A DNA stretch of 64,000 nt, taken from the NCBI GenBank assembly GCA_037367405.1, contig JAZKJV010010132.1, forward strand, positions 1 to 64,000. Reading direction: 5' to 3'. Position numbers and translations under genes: made by a program. The stretch is from Ottelia alismoides. Taxonomy: Eukaryota; Streptophyta; Magnoliopsida; Alismatales; Hydrocharitaceae. Positions 9,713 to 19,900 of this stretch are shown here, in pieces (position 1 is the first letter of the stretch; every line of letters begins with the position of its first letter). The notes under the pieces are model-generated. The model saw only the letters and a list, made by a program, of their open reading frames with translations. It was not told where the DNA came from and ran no database searches.

Positions 9713-10820
9713 ATGAATGTTCCCTCTGACATAGATATTCCTATTGCGGTTCGAAAGCAGAAACGATCTAGTGCTTCATATCCCCTTGCTTTTCAGGTCT
9801 CATTTCATCGTCTAACAGGGGATTTTCATAGATTTGCAGTGGCTCTATTTGCCATGACAATTCTACGGAATTATGAAGAGTCATTGAAGGATAGTTGCTG
9901 GCGCTTGGCTATAGAGGAGATGGCCGCGCTACAGTCACGTAGTACGTGGAGTCTTGTTGTTGCTCCAGTTGACGCGTCTGTTGTGGGATATAGATGGGTA
10001 TTCACTGTGAAACACCGTACAGATGGCAGTGTGGATCGCTATAAGGCGAGCCTTGTGGCATGTAGGTTCACCCAGACATATGGGGTGAACTATTACAATA
10101 CTTTCTCTCCAGTTGCCGTGCATTCTACTTTGTGTATTCTTCTTTTCATTGCTATGACACGAGATTAGCCCATGTACAAGCTTGATGTGAAGAATGGCTT
10201 CCTCTATGGTGATCTATAGGAGGAGGTCTACATGCAACAACCACCTGGATTTGCTACTGGGGGGGGGGTCAGAAGGTTTGTAGGTTACACAAGGCTATCT
10301 ATGTTCTTAAGCAGAGTCCAAGAGCATGCTTCCAGAAGCTCTCGAACTTGATAAATTAGCAAGGATTTGTGCGATCAACTGCTTATCACTCCTTGTTTGT
10401 GTAGAAGACCCAGAGAGGTACTATTGTCATTCTTGTTTATGTTGATGACATTATTCTTACAGGGGATGGCAAGCACGTCATTCAGGGTGCCAAGAACTTC
10501 CCAGGTCAACAGTTTGTGACCAAGGACCTTGGACGTTACTTCCTTGGGCTGGAGTTCGCCAGGAACCAACGAGGTCTTGTGATGACCCAGAGGAAGTAGG
10601 TTACAGATCTTTTTTTAGAGACATGCATGGCAGATTGTAGACCTTCTACTACTATTGATCCGAGCATGAAATTATATGATGATGACACTGAGGAGGTCGA
10701 CAAGAGGAGGTACATGGAGATTGTTGGCAAGCTACTATATGTGACTATTACCAGGCCCGACATATCCTTTGTTGTGAGCAAAGTGAGTCAGATTATAGAA
10801 CAACCCAGACAAACACATAT
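9713..10820 (+). pseudogene. Copia B reverse transcriptase
   Basis: The start is at WRLAIEEMAALQSRSTWSLV, then VGYRWVFTVKHRTDG, RYKASLVACRFTQTYGVNY and TFSPVA, the classic copia RT opening. MYKLDVKNGFLYGDL and EEVYMQQPPGF follow across a stop (10,168). A run of G at 10,259-10,268 shifts the frame. The active site YVDD is encoded at 10,438-10,449 inside VILVYVDDIILTGDG. Then come FVTKDLGRYFLGLEFARN and ITRPDISFVVSKVSQ. The catalytic motif is intact but at least three stops and two shifts separate it from the rest. Confidence 0.92.
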
Positions 10821-11330
10821 GGATGCAGTCCATATGATTATGAGATACCTGAAGTCTTCATATGGTACGCGACTTCTTTTCAACATGGACACATCTGTCT
10901 CAGTTACAACACGTACATATGCAGATTATGCTGGGTGTCCAAAGGATAGAAAGTCTACCTCTGACTTTGCTGTGTTTATACTTTATAGGGAATTCCATGG
11001 TTTCATGAAAGAGCAAGAAGCAAACCGTGGTTGCCAGATTGAGTGCTGAGTCAGAATACAGGGCTATGACGCAAGCTAGCACAAAGATGATCATGTGGGT
11101 CAAATACGTTCTTACGGACCTAACTATAGAGTTGCCTCTTCCCATGCCCTTCCAATGTGACAATCAGGTTGCTCTTTTCATTGGCAACAACCCCACATTC
11201 CATGAAGGAACGAAACATATTGTGGTAGACTGCCATTATACAAGAGATATGATCCAGAAGGGTTTGATTTCCTACTCATGTTAGTTCATGGGAGCAAACA
11301 ACAAATATCTTTACCAAGGCATTACTCAGG
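10821..11330 (+). pseudogene. Copia B RNase H
   Basis: MRYLKSSYGTRLLF leads into TYADYAGCPKDRKSTSDF (usually Y-x-D-A-D-W/Y-A-G-x-x-x-D-R-K-S-T-S-G), followed after a shift by ARLSAESEYRAM (normally LSSAEAEY), then CDNQVALFIGNN, HEGTKHIVVDCHYTRDMI. These are the conserved copia RNase H blocks with the acidic residues present. The C-terminal TKAL block is shifted into another frame near 11,310. Confidence 0.9.
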
Positions 11331-11385
11331 GGGCTATTTCAAAAGTGTTCGTCCAAGTTGAGCATGATTGATATCTATGCTCCAT

Positions 11386-11399
11386 CTTGAGGGGGAGCG
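11386..11399 (+). other. Copia B polypurine tract
   Basis: CTTGAGGGGGAGCG ends one base before the 3' LTR. The T-G-A-G-G-G-G-G-A-G form is the usual copia plus-strand primer and confirms the LTR boundary. Confidence 0.9.
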
Positions 11400-11400
11400 T

Positions 11401-11667
11401 TGAGATATTTCTACATTCCTGTGTACCTTTTCAATTATTTTATTTCTTTATGTCTACCTTATGTAATTTACCCAAGGCCCTAGATGTCGGTTTCGGTCAC
11501 CATTTCGGTATCGACCAAAACAGAATTTCGATGGAATTTCGGTGGAATTTCGATCGGATTTTCGGTCATTTCGGTCGAATTTCGATTTCGATTGGATATC
11601 GATATTCGACAGAAATTCATGAATTTACCCTGGGTTTCAGGAGTAAATTTTCTTATTTCTTCAACTA
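11401..11667 (+). repeat. Copia B 3' LTR with an internal insertion
   Basis: It starts TGAGATATTTCTACATTCC like the 5' LTR, matches to about 11,475, and resumes after an insertion with GGGTTTCAGGAGTAAA and TCTTATTTCTTCAAC. About 21 bp of the 5' LTR (TCTCATCTATACAAG and neighbours) have no counterpart here. Confidence 0.82.
11474..11630. repeat. TTTCGG-rich insertion in the 3' LTR
   Basis: About 157 bp built from degenerate TTTCGGT, AATTTCGAT and GGAATTTCGG units. AATTTACCC occurs on both sides (11,465-11,473 and 11,622-11,630), as a 9-bp duplication would. No inverted ends are visible, so the class is uncertain; a 9-bp duplication would fit a Mutator-like insertion. Confidence 0.6.
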
Positions 11668-12837
11668 TATATGCACGCAATTCCTCCTTCACGTTGGAGG
11701 GCATTTCTGAGTATCGGACGAGCTGCGACATTCTTGAACAACCTGATTTTCTCGACTCCGTAAATACCATCTTTAATGGTATCCTTACAAAATATGTAAG
11801 ACTTCGGGATACATTGGGAGACGTGAGCTATCAGAGATCTCTTCAAAATTTATCGTTTAGATGCCATGCATAAATAATTGGCTAAAAATAGTGCAATTTT
11901 TTTTGTCTAATTTGAAGATTTAAATTTATATACAAATGTTGTATGTAAGAGTGCAGAGTATAAGGGAGACGATTAGTGTGGCACCAATGCAAGGAAAATG
12001 AAAGAAAATTCATAGAAAACTTGGCTTCTTGGTCTGAAAGGTTGGATTGTTAATTCTAATAGGGCAGGTTGGGGACCATCAAAGAAACAATGAAAATAAT
12101 ATTTATTATATTTACATACATAATCCGATGCCAGGCATGCTTAAGGATTGATCTTCATGTATGGATGGACCTTGCCTCGTACTTATAGTCCCACAACATC
12201 CAAAAATGCTTGCTTTTGGTTCATATTTTTCTAAAATTTCTCAATCTTTAGCAAAGAAGCCATGTAGGAAGTGTTTATCCACCTCAAATTTTTGGTAAAT
12301 GAAAGCAAGAAGATTGTTCACTGTAGTTCAATATATCTTGAAGTCCAAGTTTTGCTGGAGTGGATTTTGTTTGTTTTATGTGCCATAAGCTCCCTGAGTC
12401 ATCTTTTTTCTTGATCAATATGCATCATGAAATGGCGAAAATACTCTTGGGTAGTCATGTGTGTAGGCTTTTACTTTTGAGCTTTATTTATTTTTCATAA
12501 TGCTATAACAAATAATATTTACCCAGTTGGTGGTAGTACTGAAAGCATATATGATAATTAAGTTGGCCTACATCCGCAAGCCATTATCGAGGTTAGCTCT
12601 GCCAAAAGAAAATTGGTCAATCTGGACAAAATCACCTACAAGTGCTGGTTGTAATGTTAAATGGATGTGAATGGCATGTGCGAATCCATCTTATTCCTTT
12701 GTTTCTTTGTTGTTGTAGGGAAAGCTTTCCTCTCTATTAACTTTTGTTTCCTGCTGTTTTGTGACATTTCTTTCGTTTCCCTTTTTCATTAGCAATGCTA
12801 TTTGTATTTTTAATGCATGATTAACTTGTGTTATAGG
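11668..12837. other. Unassigned region, mostly non-coding
   Basis: Only short frames occur (for example 11,661-11,846 minus), none with a recognisable family, and the base composition looks like introns or intergenic DNA. Long T-rich stretches lie just upstream of the possible exon at 12,838. Confidence 0.4.
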
Positions 12838-12939
12838 GTCAAACAGATGAATGGACCGGCTCCTCATACACAACTGGATGCTGAATTGGCTGCTGGGATG
12901 GGAATGCCCGACAATGGTCCTAAACTTATGTCTAGTTGA
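12838..12939 (+). CDS. Possible isolated terminal exon, family unknown
   Basis: A splice-acceptor-like TTGTGTTATAG (preceded by a T-rich tract) is followed by 33 codons that read QMNGPAPHTQLDAELAAGMG and then MPDN, ending in a stop at 12,937-12,939. The stretch is not low-complexity and has gene-like composition (balanced Ala, Leu, Asp, Asn and Pro). It does not resemble the transposons nearby. I do not recognise the protein and see no matching upstream exons in the window, so this is either the last exon of a gene carried here as a fragment or a chance frame. Confidence 0.25.
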   Translation, partial: VKQMNGPAPHTQLDAELAAGMGMPDNGPKLMSS

Positions 12940-14020
12940 ACCAATTGATGCGTATGCGTACAGACTTGTTGAAGGTACTTGTATTGGTCGTGAGTAGGAT
13001 AGTTTGTTATCTGTCTACAATGTAGATTATTTGAGATGCCAAATTATTGGTTATTGGCCTGCTCTCATTATCTCTAATTTAGATGGAAGCATACAGTTAT
13101 TTAATTGTCAGATGTGCTACACAATGTTGAATTACATCTAATGAATTATGAATCAGCTTTCTCTGGGTTGGATTTTTTGGGTCCTCACGTGACTGTTAAT
13201 GTTGTTCAACAGTGTTAATGATACTATCCACCTTTTCGTTTTATCTGTTTCCAGTCGTTGCAGCATACACAAATATTATTCAATAATGTTCAATAGTCAT
13301 AATTTTGGGCAAATTTCAGATTGAGGGGCGTCGGATAGTGGAAGGATGGCTGGGAAGTTGGCAGCAATTAGGAGAATGTTACTTAAATGAAGGATACCCC
13401 AGCTCGGCGAATGCAGAAGAGGCTGGCTGCAGCGGATGTGTTTGTTAGGCTCGACAGTTTGGAGGATGATTGGACCTTGATCAGCAATCAACATTGGGTT
13501 GGATGAACTGAAGATACAGCAGAAAATCGTGGAGTACAAGAATTGTGAGATGGAATGGAAACAAAGATCAAGACATAAGTGATTGAAACTAGAGATCATG
13601 GCAAAAGTGGTCTAATCATTGCATCATTGTGGGATAGCAGTGTGTCCCATGATTATCAGAAGATCAACAAAGTGGTGTATGGTTACTTCTGTTATTCAAG
13701 CAGACAGGTCCATGGCTTGGTTGGCGGTGGTTGGGTTGTAGGGTGAGCAGGCTGATTCTGGTGCAGGTTGAGGGGCTTGTTCGATAGTTTGATCTTCTGG
13801 AGTTTTGAGCTGCGGGGTTTAGGCCTAATGAAGATGGGTCACGTGGTTTGGGTGAGTCTTTGTGATATTGTGGAGAATGATAGCGTGAACCTGATCGACA
13901 AACTTCAGAACACAGCTTTGTTTCCGACAAGCTGAACATGGCACTCATCTTTCTGTTACCGAGGGTGGTTGAACGGGCAGAACATTTACATCGCAATTGT
14001 GTTTTCCAGTGATTTTTATA
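12940..14020. other. Unassigned, possibly LINE 5' part
   Basis: No conserved motif was found. The orientation and distance allow the 13.3-14.0 kb part to be the decayed upstream portion of the LINE that follows, but no endonuclease residues could be picked out. Confidence 0.35.
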
Positions 14021-15110
14021 TTATTGTGGTCGTTTTGCTGCTAATTGATTATTCTTGAGTCTTGATGACATTATTTCATTGTAGACGGCTTTTGTTTGGG
14101 GTGGCATATGATGGACAGTTTGGCAATGGGTGCTGAGATTGTTGCTATTTGGAGGAGACATGCCAATGGAAGCATATGATTCAGTATGTTGGATATTCAT
14201 TTGAGCTTCTCTTCTTTTTCGTGGCTTCTGGGAACTTTGGATTGTGTAGATGAAGTTTCTGTCACGGCGATCTCTTGCTTGGAGTTTTTGATCAAGTGCT
14301 TGGAGGATGGTTTCTTCTTGGTGCATAGGTAAGTCAGACTGGGTTTTCCTCCTGCAACATTGTTGGTTGTAATTGTGGCAAATGTGCTAGCGGTTATGGT
14401 AGACCAGACTGTGAGAGTTGGGACCTGTGTAGGGGATGAAGCTATGAGGGTGGAGCTATTGATTCTAGTGATACCATATGCGGATGACATTATCTTTTTT
14501 TTTTTATAAATGGCCTTGTGAATAAAAGTTTATATTTTTTGGTGAGCTTTTGAGCCTCAAAATCAATGGTGATAAGTTGGCATTTGTCCCTTGCATGTTG
14601 CATGAAGAAATTGCTTGTGGGCAAAGTTTGCGATTGTCGTTAGTGGATTTACTACTAACATACATGGGGTTTACCTTTGGCTTATGGCAAGATCAAGTTG
14701 GTGGATTTAGCTGCCTTAGGTTGAGAAGCTACAAAGGAAGCAAATTAGCTGGAAGGACAGCTCGTACAAGGTGTTCGCCTAATGCTGCTTAACACGGATT
14801 TGATTGCCATCCTTGTGTTCTTTATACCTAATTGCCTTCTACCACTTGGGTTGTGCATTTGTTTGGAGTCCATCATGAGGCGTTTTCTAGTCAAAATCCG
14901 GGTATGAAGACCACTGTATTCTCTTGGTTGATCGGATGTTGAAAGCTTGCTCATTAGAGGATGTTGAGGGTGCTAAAACTCAAGGAGATGAATAAGAAGC
15001 CTCTTCTGAAGAATGGATATAGAGAATACGGGAGAAAGAAAATATCATGCTTTGTTGGTTGATGTAGAATCTCTATGGTGTTTTTTCTAGCTTATTTATT
15101 TCGATAGGTT
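14021..15110 (+). pseudogene. L1-type LINE reverse transcriptase remnant
   Basis: Ordered plant L1 ORF2 motifs appear in shifting frames: EAYDSVCWIF (14,169-14,198; normally F-E-K-A-Y-D-x-V-x-W), RLGFPPATLLVVIVANVLA (14,336 on; normally R-Q-G-D-P-L-S-P-L-L-F-x-x-x-x-D-x-L), IPYADDIIFF with the YADD catalytic box (14,477-14,488), and SLKINGDKLAFVP (14,553 on; normally G-L-K-I-N-x-x-K-S). LLTYMGFTFGL (normally Y-L-G-L-P-L-G) and an MNKKPLLKNGYREYG block (normally M-N-x-A-L-L-x-K-W) follow. The spacing matches the family. Stops are numerous and no poly(A) tail was seen. The element is dead and 5'-truncated or unreadable upstream. Confidence 0.82.
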
Positions 15111-16700
15111 TGAATTGTGTACTTTTGGAGATAGTTGAGGGGAGGAAGGGTGACAGTGTTTGGTCGTTTGTCATTTGGATTTCTAGATCAAGTTGGAAAC
15201 AAGGTGGGAATATGAGATAGTATATAGTGAAGAACGGAAAGAAAAGAAGAGATGAGATGGGGAAGATCCGGAGAGAAGAAATGGTGGGGGTTACTTGTAA
15301 TTGGCTTCATTTGTGGAGTGGAGTGGCTGGAAGCACGGCTATGATCTTCGCATCAAAGCAACTAACAAAGGTTAGAAACTCAATAGCTCTTGGAGGAGTA
15401 GCTTCAACACGGATCAACGCCAGTGGATCATGCTTCAGACAGAAGAGAACTTGTCGTCATCGTTAAATCTGAGGGCTTAGCTAACATCGAGGTCTGTTTG
15501 AGGTTGGAGTGTGTCTCTCAAGGGTGGCAGATTGATTCGACCTTAGGTGGATATGGGTCTTTAATGAATGGGTCGTTAGGGTCATCAATATCAGAGGAGG
15601 TTAGGAAAGGGTTGACGTAAGAAAATGATCCAAGTGGCGTTGATCGAGTTGCGACGGGAAGAGGACATAGTTCGATTAACTGATAAAGAGCTGGCAGAGG
15701 TCTTTGGAGCAGCTCAAAGAAGGCAGGGTAGGAGACAGAGTCTTTGTCGTTCGATCGTTTGAGATCGAACGGTCAGGCGGTGGACACGTGGTTGGCTGAA
15801 GAGTGAATAGGCGGAAATGGTATAGGCCATTGGATCAGAAAGCTTTCATAAAGGTAAGCCTTTTCTTGTGGTTATGCCTGTACAAGAAAATTGTACCTCA
15901 AGTAGTACACAAATTTGGGTTATTGTAGGTAAACATGTATCTCTTCTACAAAAATGAAAGGGAGAGTCATAAACATATATCAGGATAATGCAGACTCACA
16001 GTGAAAATATTTGCATCAATAAATATGCATCTCAGAAGACAAGACAAATATGGTAATATTTGACCTAGTACATCCATGGCAGTTGTCACCCCTCCAAATT
16101 CCTTGATCGAGCGTACATACATGGTAGCGGATGCACAGGAATGATCGATGGAGCTTATTTCAGGAGAAGTCTAAAGTACTTGGGTAGCACAGAGTTTATC
16201 CATGGAGTCTTGGAGGCTTAACCGTATGTGACAATAGATAAGCGTCACAGAGGATACTGCTCAGTAGTAGAGTGTTGTGGAGCTTGTAGCAGTGCGAGCA
16301 CAACGAGTACAGATAATAGTGTAAGACATGATAGTGGATACCGGCAACAATACATACACGAGCGCAACAAGGTGGTATGTAGTAAATCGGTACAATGCGG
16401 TACAGTCACACATGCATATGCATAAAGGCACACGGTATCCATAGTGATGCGTGGTGGTCCAAGGAAACATGGAGCATTGCAGGTGCTGAGTACAAGCCTT
16501 GTCGAGCATGCTTGTAACGTATATGGAACTGGTCTAGAGGCCACGGTAGCGAAGTTCTGATAGACTTCATCATAGCACGTGGAGCGCTAAGGATGAGTTT
16601 ACTGCATGAGGGTATGGTGTCCATGGGTTTCATTTGGCACAAGACAAAGTGTTTGATGCCACTCGACAAATTACGGCAAAGCTGCATCAGAAAGCATTTA
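15111..16700. other. Unassigned region between LINE and gypsy fragment
   Basis: Several frames of 60-100 codons occur on both strands between 15.2 and 16.7 kb, but they overlap each other and carry no domain I can name. Part of it may be gypsy 5' LTR, whose left end could not be fixed. Confidence 0.35.
15749..15770. repeat. 22-nt hairpin related to the array U3 palindrome
   Basis: GTTCGATC and GATCGAAC arms with a 6-nt loop. On the minus strand the flank reads CTGACC. The array LTRs carry the same design (CTGACC, arms GTTGGATC and GATCCAAC). Confidence 0.7.
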
Positions 16701-16900
16701 AACACGAGTGTGCTGATGACTGGGAGATTGATGTGGCGTCAACCATGCGGGAAGACAAAAGGATAATAAAAGAGTCGAAAGACGAGAAGATGAAGGGTTG
16801 CTATGGAACTTGAAAGGTTACCATAGAACTTGAAGAGTCTTGAGTCTTTATTGTCATTATTATGTAATAATGAATGTCCATTGGATTTTTCTTGAGTCTT

Positions 16901-16908
16901 GTATATAA
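16901..16908 (+). promoter_or_regulatory. TATA box of the gypsy LTR
   Basis: GTATATAAGG lies upstream of a pyrimidine-rich stretch and about 340 bp before gag. This is a plausible LTR promoter, giving a start near 16,930. Confidence 0.6.
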
Positions 16909-17127
16909 GGAGGGGTGGTGGCTCATTTGTACAGACCTACTCAAGAGTGAGTCTCCCTTTCTAATAAGAGAAGAAACTTTGTGCACAAGCTTGTGTGATT
17001 GAGTGGTTGTATTATCGAGAGAGTTCTTGAGAGTGTTCTTGAGCGATCTAGAATTTATGCTAGTGATAGTGCCAGAGCGTCAGTAAGTGAGAAAGTGCAA
17101 GTTTGAGAAGAAGTGGAGCATGGCACG

Positions 17128-17160
17128 AAGTTGGTATAAGCGTTTGGTTGGTATCAAGAG
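17128..17160 (+). other. Gypsy PBS-like site (two candidates)
   Basis: AGTTGGTATAAGC at about 17,129 and TGGTATCAAGAG at 17,149-17,160 both resemble the tRNA-Met primer site TGGTATCAGAGC. One of them probably marks the LTR/leader boundary. Confidence 0.5.
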
Positions 17161-17253
17161 ATTGGGTAAAGCTAAGAGCAACTGTTGGTGTAGTTAATCG
17201 CTGGAGAAGAGGAACTTGTTGGTGCAACATTATCTTCAATTGACATAACGAAG

Positions 17254-18295
17254 ATGGTGGGTGTTACCGAGCGTGTTGTAATATTGGAGCAAGTAGTGGC
17301 AAAGATGGGGTCCACCATTGGGATTCATGGCCACCACATTGTAATCCTGGAGGATCCCGCATCATAAGGATTGGGTTTGAGGACGAGTCTCAACTTCCTT
17401 CGAAACAGATTAATTCCTTGAAGGACAAGCTGGAGGCATTCAGTACGATGCTAGAGGATCTACACAAGATCTTTCTCATTAAGAAGGCTATGACGAATAA
17501 CAGGAGCTCCACGAAGGTGCGGCGACCGAAGTTACTCGAACCCAAACACTTCACAGGTACTCAGAGTGCGAATGATTTGGAGAATTTCCTAGGGGACATG
17601 GAAGTGTATTTTGAGGTGGCCAAGATGAGAGAAGCTGAGAACGTGGGCTTGACATCGATGTACAAGTTGAGTGATGCCAAGTTATGGTAGAGGAGTCGTA
17701 CAATAAACGAGGTGAGACCGATGATATCTAGCTGGGATGATCTAGTCATGGAATTGAAGGTGCAGTTCATGTTGAAGAATACTGTGTGGATTGCACGAGA
17801 GGCTCTTCGACGTTTGAAACAAACATGCACTGTTCATGTGTACGTGAAGTAGTTTACGTCTTTGCTACTGGACATCAAGGGCATGTCAGAGGAAGAGAAG
17901 CTGTTCAACTTCACGACCAGGTTGCAAAGTTGGGTGCAAGCTGAACTGTGGAGGTAGGATGTGAACGACCTGAATTCAACAATCGTGGTGGCAGATGCGT
18001 TGGTCAACTACGGGACCGAACCAAGCCACAAAGTCGAGGAGAATGAGTTCATCAGCAAGCTGAAGGCACGACTGAAGGACAAGGGCAGAGGCATTGCCCA
18101 GGAGCCACCAACGAAGGAACGGGAGTACTCCAAGAAGAGGGAGCAAGCCAAGAGCAAGGGGGCTTCATACGCGACGGACCGCATAGGGCACGCGATTGTC
18201 CAAAGAAGGAGAACCTCAACTCTCTTCGGGCATATGAGGAGGAGGAAGAAGAAGTGAGGTACGCTTGGGAGCAATCGGTGCTATGCGTAACTTAC
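17254..18295 (+). pseudogene. Ty3-gypsy gag (capsid and zinc knuckle), interrupted
   Basis: A candidate ATG is at 17,254 (MVGVTERVVILEQVVAKMG). A shift leads to the frame from about 17,400: LLEPKHFTGTQSANDLENFL, SWDDLVMELKVQF, AREALRRLKQTCTVHVYVK, FTSLLLDIKGMSEEEKLFNF and ADALVNY, the landmarks of the Retrotrans_gag family. In-frame TAG stops occur near 17,688, 17,851 and 17,956. After one more shift, at about 18,165, the knuckle reads CFIRDGPHRARDCPKKENLN. Its second Cys is replaced by Arg (TGC to CGC), so zinc binding would be lost. An acidic tail (EEEEEE) follows, and the frame is then cut at 18,296 by the inverted LTR. Confidence 0.9.
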
Positions 18296-19900
18296 TGATG
18301 GACGCGGATTTCCACCTCTTTAAAAGTCGGTAATTGTAGTACAGGAGATGATGAGAAGCGATCTATCAAAAACCACAATTCTTGAATATTGTGGAGAGTT
18401 TTTACTTGGTAGGTATACCAATGTCGAACACAGGGATCATTGATTTCTAGTTGCACGATTTTAAATAAATTTAAATAATTAATTAGTCTTCAAATGAAGC
18501 ACATGATATATGATTATATCTTTTAAATCCTCAATTCAAATAATCAATTAGTCCTCAAATGAAATCACAGATCGAAATTGATTCAAGAAATATTTATCAA
18601 TTGATGTTCAGGCTGCATGTCAAAAGAAAAATTAATGGATAATCCTGCAATAAAGAGTTCACTTGATGAATATTTTGTCTTCAAAATTCCTTGTAAATTA
18701 ATCCTCAATTAAAAGGATTTTTATCACATAAAATGTCAAGTAATTAAATTAATTCCTCCTCTATTACACTCCTGCAAAGATTAATTCAAAGAGTATGATC
18801 AATAGTCATGAGAGGATTAATTAAATGTGGTTCTTCTCAATCAAATCCCTGCAAAATGAACCAGTAAGTCTCTCAATATAAAATAGCAGAAATATATCGA
18901 TAAATTAGCCTGAGGTCAACATGGATCCTTAAATAATAATTATCCATAAATAGCTTCAAATTTGTCCACAAGATATATGAAATGATAGAATGTTCAACAA
19001 GCTTCAAAATGATATTGTCCGCAAAAATCGACGTTCGAATGAGTAAGATATGATGAAATTAAGATCCAAGGACTAATTGATAATAAAAATATGAGTTTTT
19101 ATTTCCTATAAATCCTTGGAAGGACTTATCGGCAATATACAAAACCTATAGGGGCCTTCGCATAATTTTCCCTCGACGAGGCCATTTTTATAATATGTTG
19201 GATCGGTAGGGGATTGGACGTAAAGTGCCCCCGCAACACCTGAGGTGCACGTAGTGGGGACGGTTCGAGGACGGAGACAAAGACTCGGGATACCGAGCCT
19301 ATTTAACATCTTTCAGGTGCGTCGGAGGCTTCACGCAGCTTCGGTCGACCCGAGTATCGAGGCGAGGGCCGAGGCTCGGGGAGGGGCATGTGGAAGTCAG
19401 AGAGCCATTGGATCAAGGGCTATTGCCCCATCCAACGACTATAAAGGGTGGGAGGAGTCGGTGGCGGTGGAGCGAGCTGAAGGTCGACCGACACATGACT
19501 GAACGACTGGAGGCGCAGTTGGGAGCTCGGTGGTCAAACGTGAAGGCTGAGATGGTTGTGCAGGCTCTACGATCAGAATGAGTGTAGAGGCATGATGGGG
19601 TGAGGCGAGGAACGCGGAGGTGGACATAGGTCGATGGAGGCGGTGGAGCTTGAAGGTGGCGGTAAACTAAGGGCATGACCGAGCGAGTCAGAGAAGGAGA
19701 AGGTTTGAGGGTGCATGCTTCGAGGAACAGAGTGGTGCGAGCTAACATGGTGGTGCGAGGAGAGAAGAAAGAACATGGGAAGGAGAAGCTTTATCTGTAG
19801 TGTGTCGTCTCTTAAACATGGGCTGGAGTCGATTCGATCGCTGAAGAGGTCAAGAGCACGAAGCTGCTCCTTGGTCGTTGCCTCCAATGTTGGGCGATGC
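18296..19900 (-). repeat. Diverged relative of the array LTR, inverted
   Basis: On the minus strand this sequence ends with AAAGAGGTGGAAATCCGCG then TCCATCA, and upstream has CCCTGTGTTCGACATTGG, CTACCAAGTAAAAA and GAATTGTGGTTTTTG. The array LTRs have the same blocks in the same order before their terminal TTCATCA. Further in, ATTATAAAAATGGCC and a GTCCTTCCAAGGA hairpin also correspond. The boundary at 18,296 is sharp: gypsy gag lies directly outside it, without a PBS. This is therefore a 3' or solo LTR inserted into gag. The right border (about 19.9 kb) is approximate. Confidence 0.78.
19108..19129. repeat. Hairpin in the diverged LTR
   Basis: ATAAATCCTT and AAGGACTTAT arms pair around a GG centre with a single wobble-type mismatch. 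It sits at the position of the TTTAGGTCC/GGACCTAAA hairpin of the array LTRs. Confidence 0.65.

Larger units (their letters stand above)
5749..11667 (+). mobile_element. Near-complete, inactivated Ty1-copia element B
   Basis: A full copia layout is legible: short LTR, Met-type PBS, GC-rich leader, gag with zinc knuckle, protease, integrase, RT, RNase H, purine tract and a second LTR. The order PR-IN-RT-RH is diagnostic of Ty1-copia. Stops and shifts occur in every domain, and at least three later insertions are present (6,886-7,551; 9,005-9,068; 11,474-11,630). The 5' flank TATACG and the 3' flank TATATG are similar but do not give a clean 5-bp target duplication. Confidence 0.92.
16701..18295 (+). 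mobile_element. Ty3-gypsy fragment: LTR end plus gag
   Basis: A promoter-like LTR end, a PBS-like site and a gag with a CCHC-type knuckle follow each other. The left LTR border is not determined (16.7 kb is a guess). At 18,296 the gag is interrupted by an unrelated inverted LTR, and no gypsy protease, RT or integrase is seen anywhere downstream in the window. Confidence 0.75.

Noticed and set aside
16228..16705. Several overlapping 60-100 codon frames on both strands
   Set aside because: They overlap each other, show no domain, and lie in or near a gypsy LTR.
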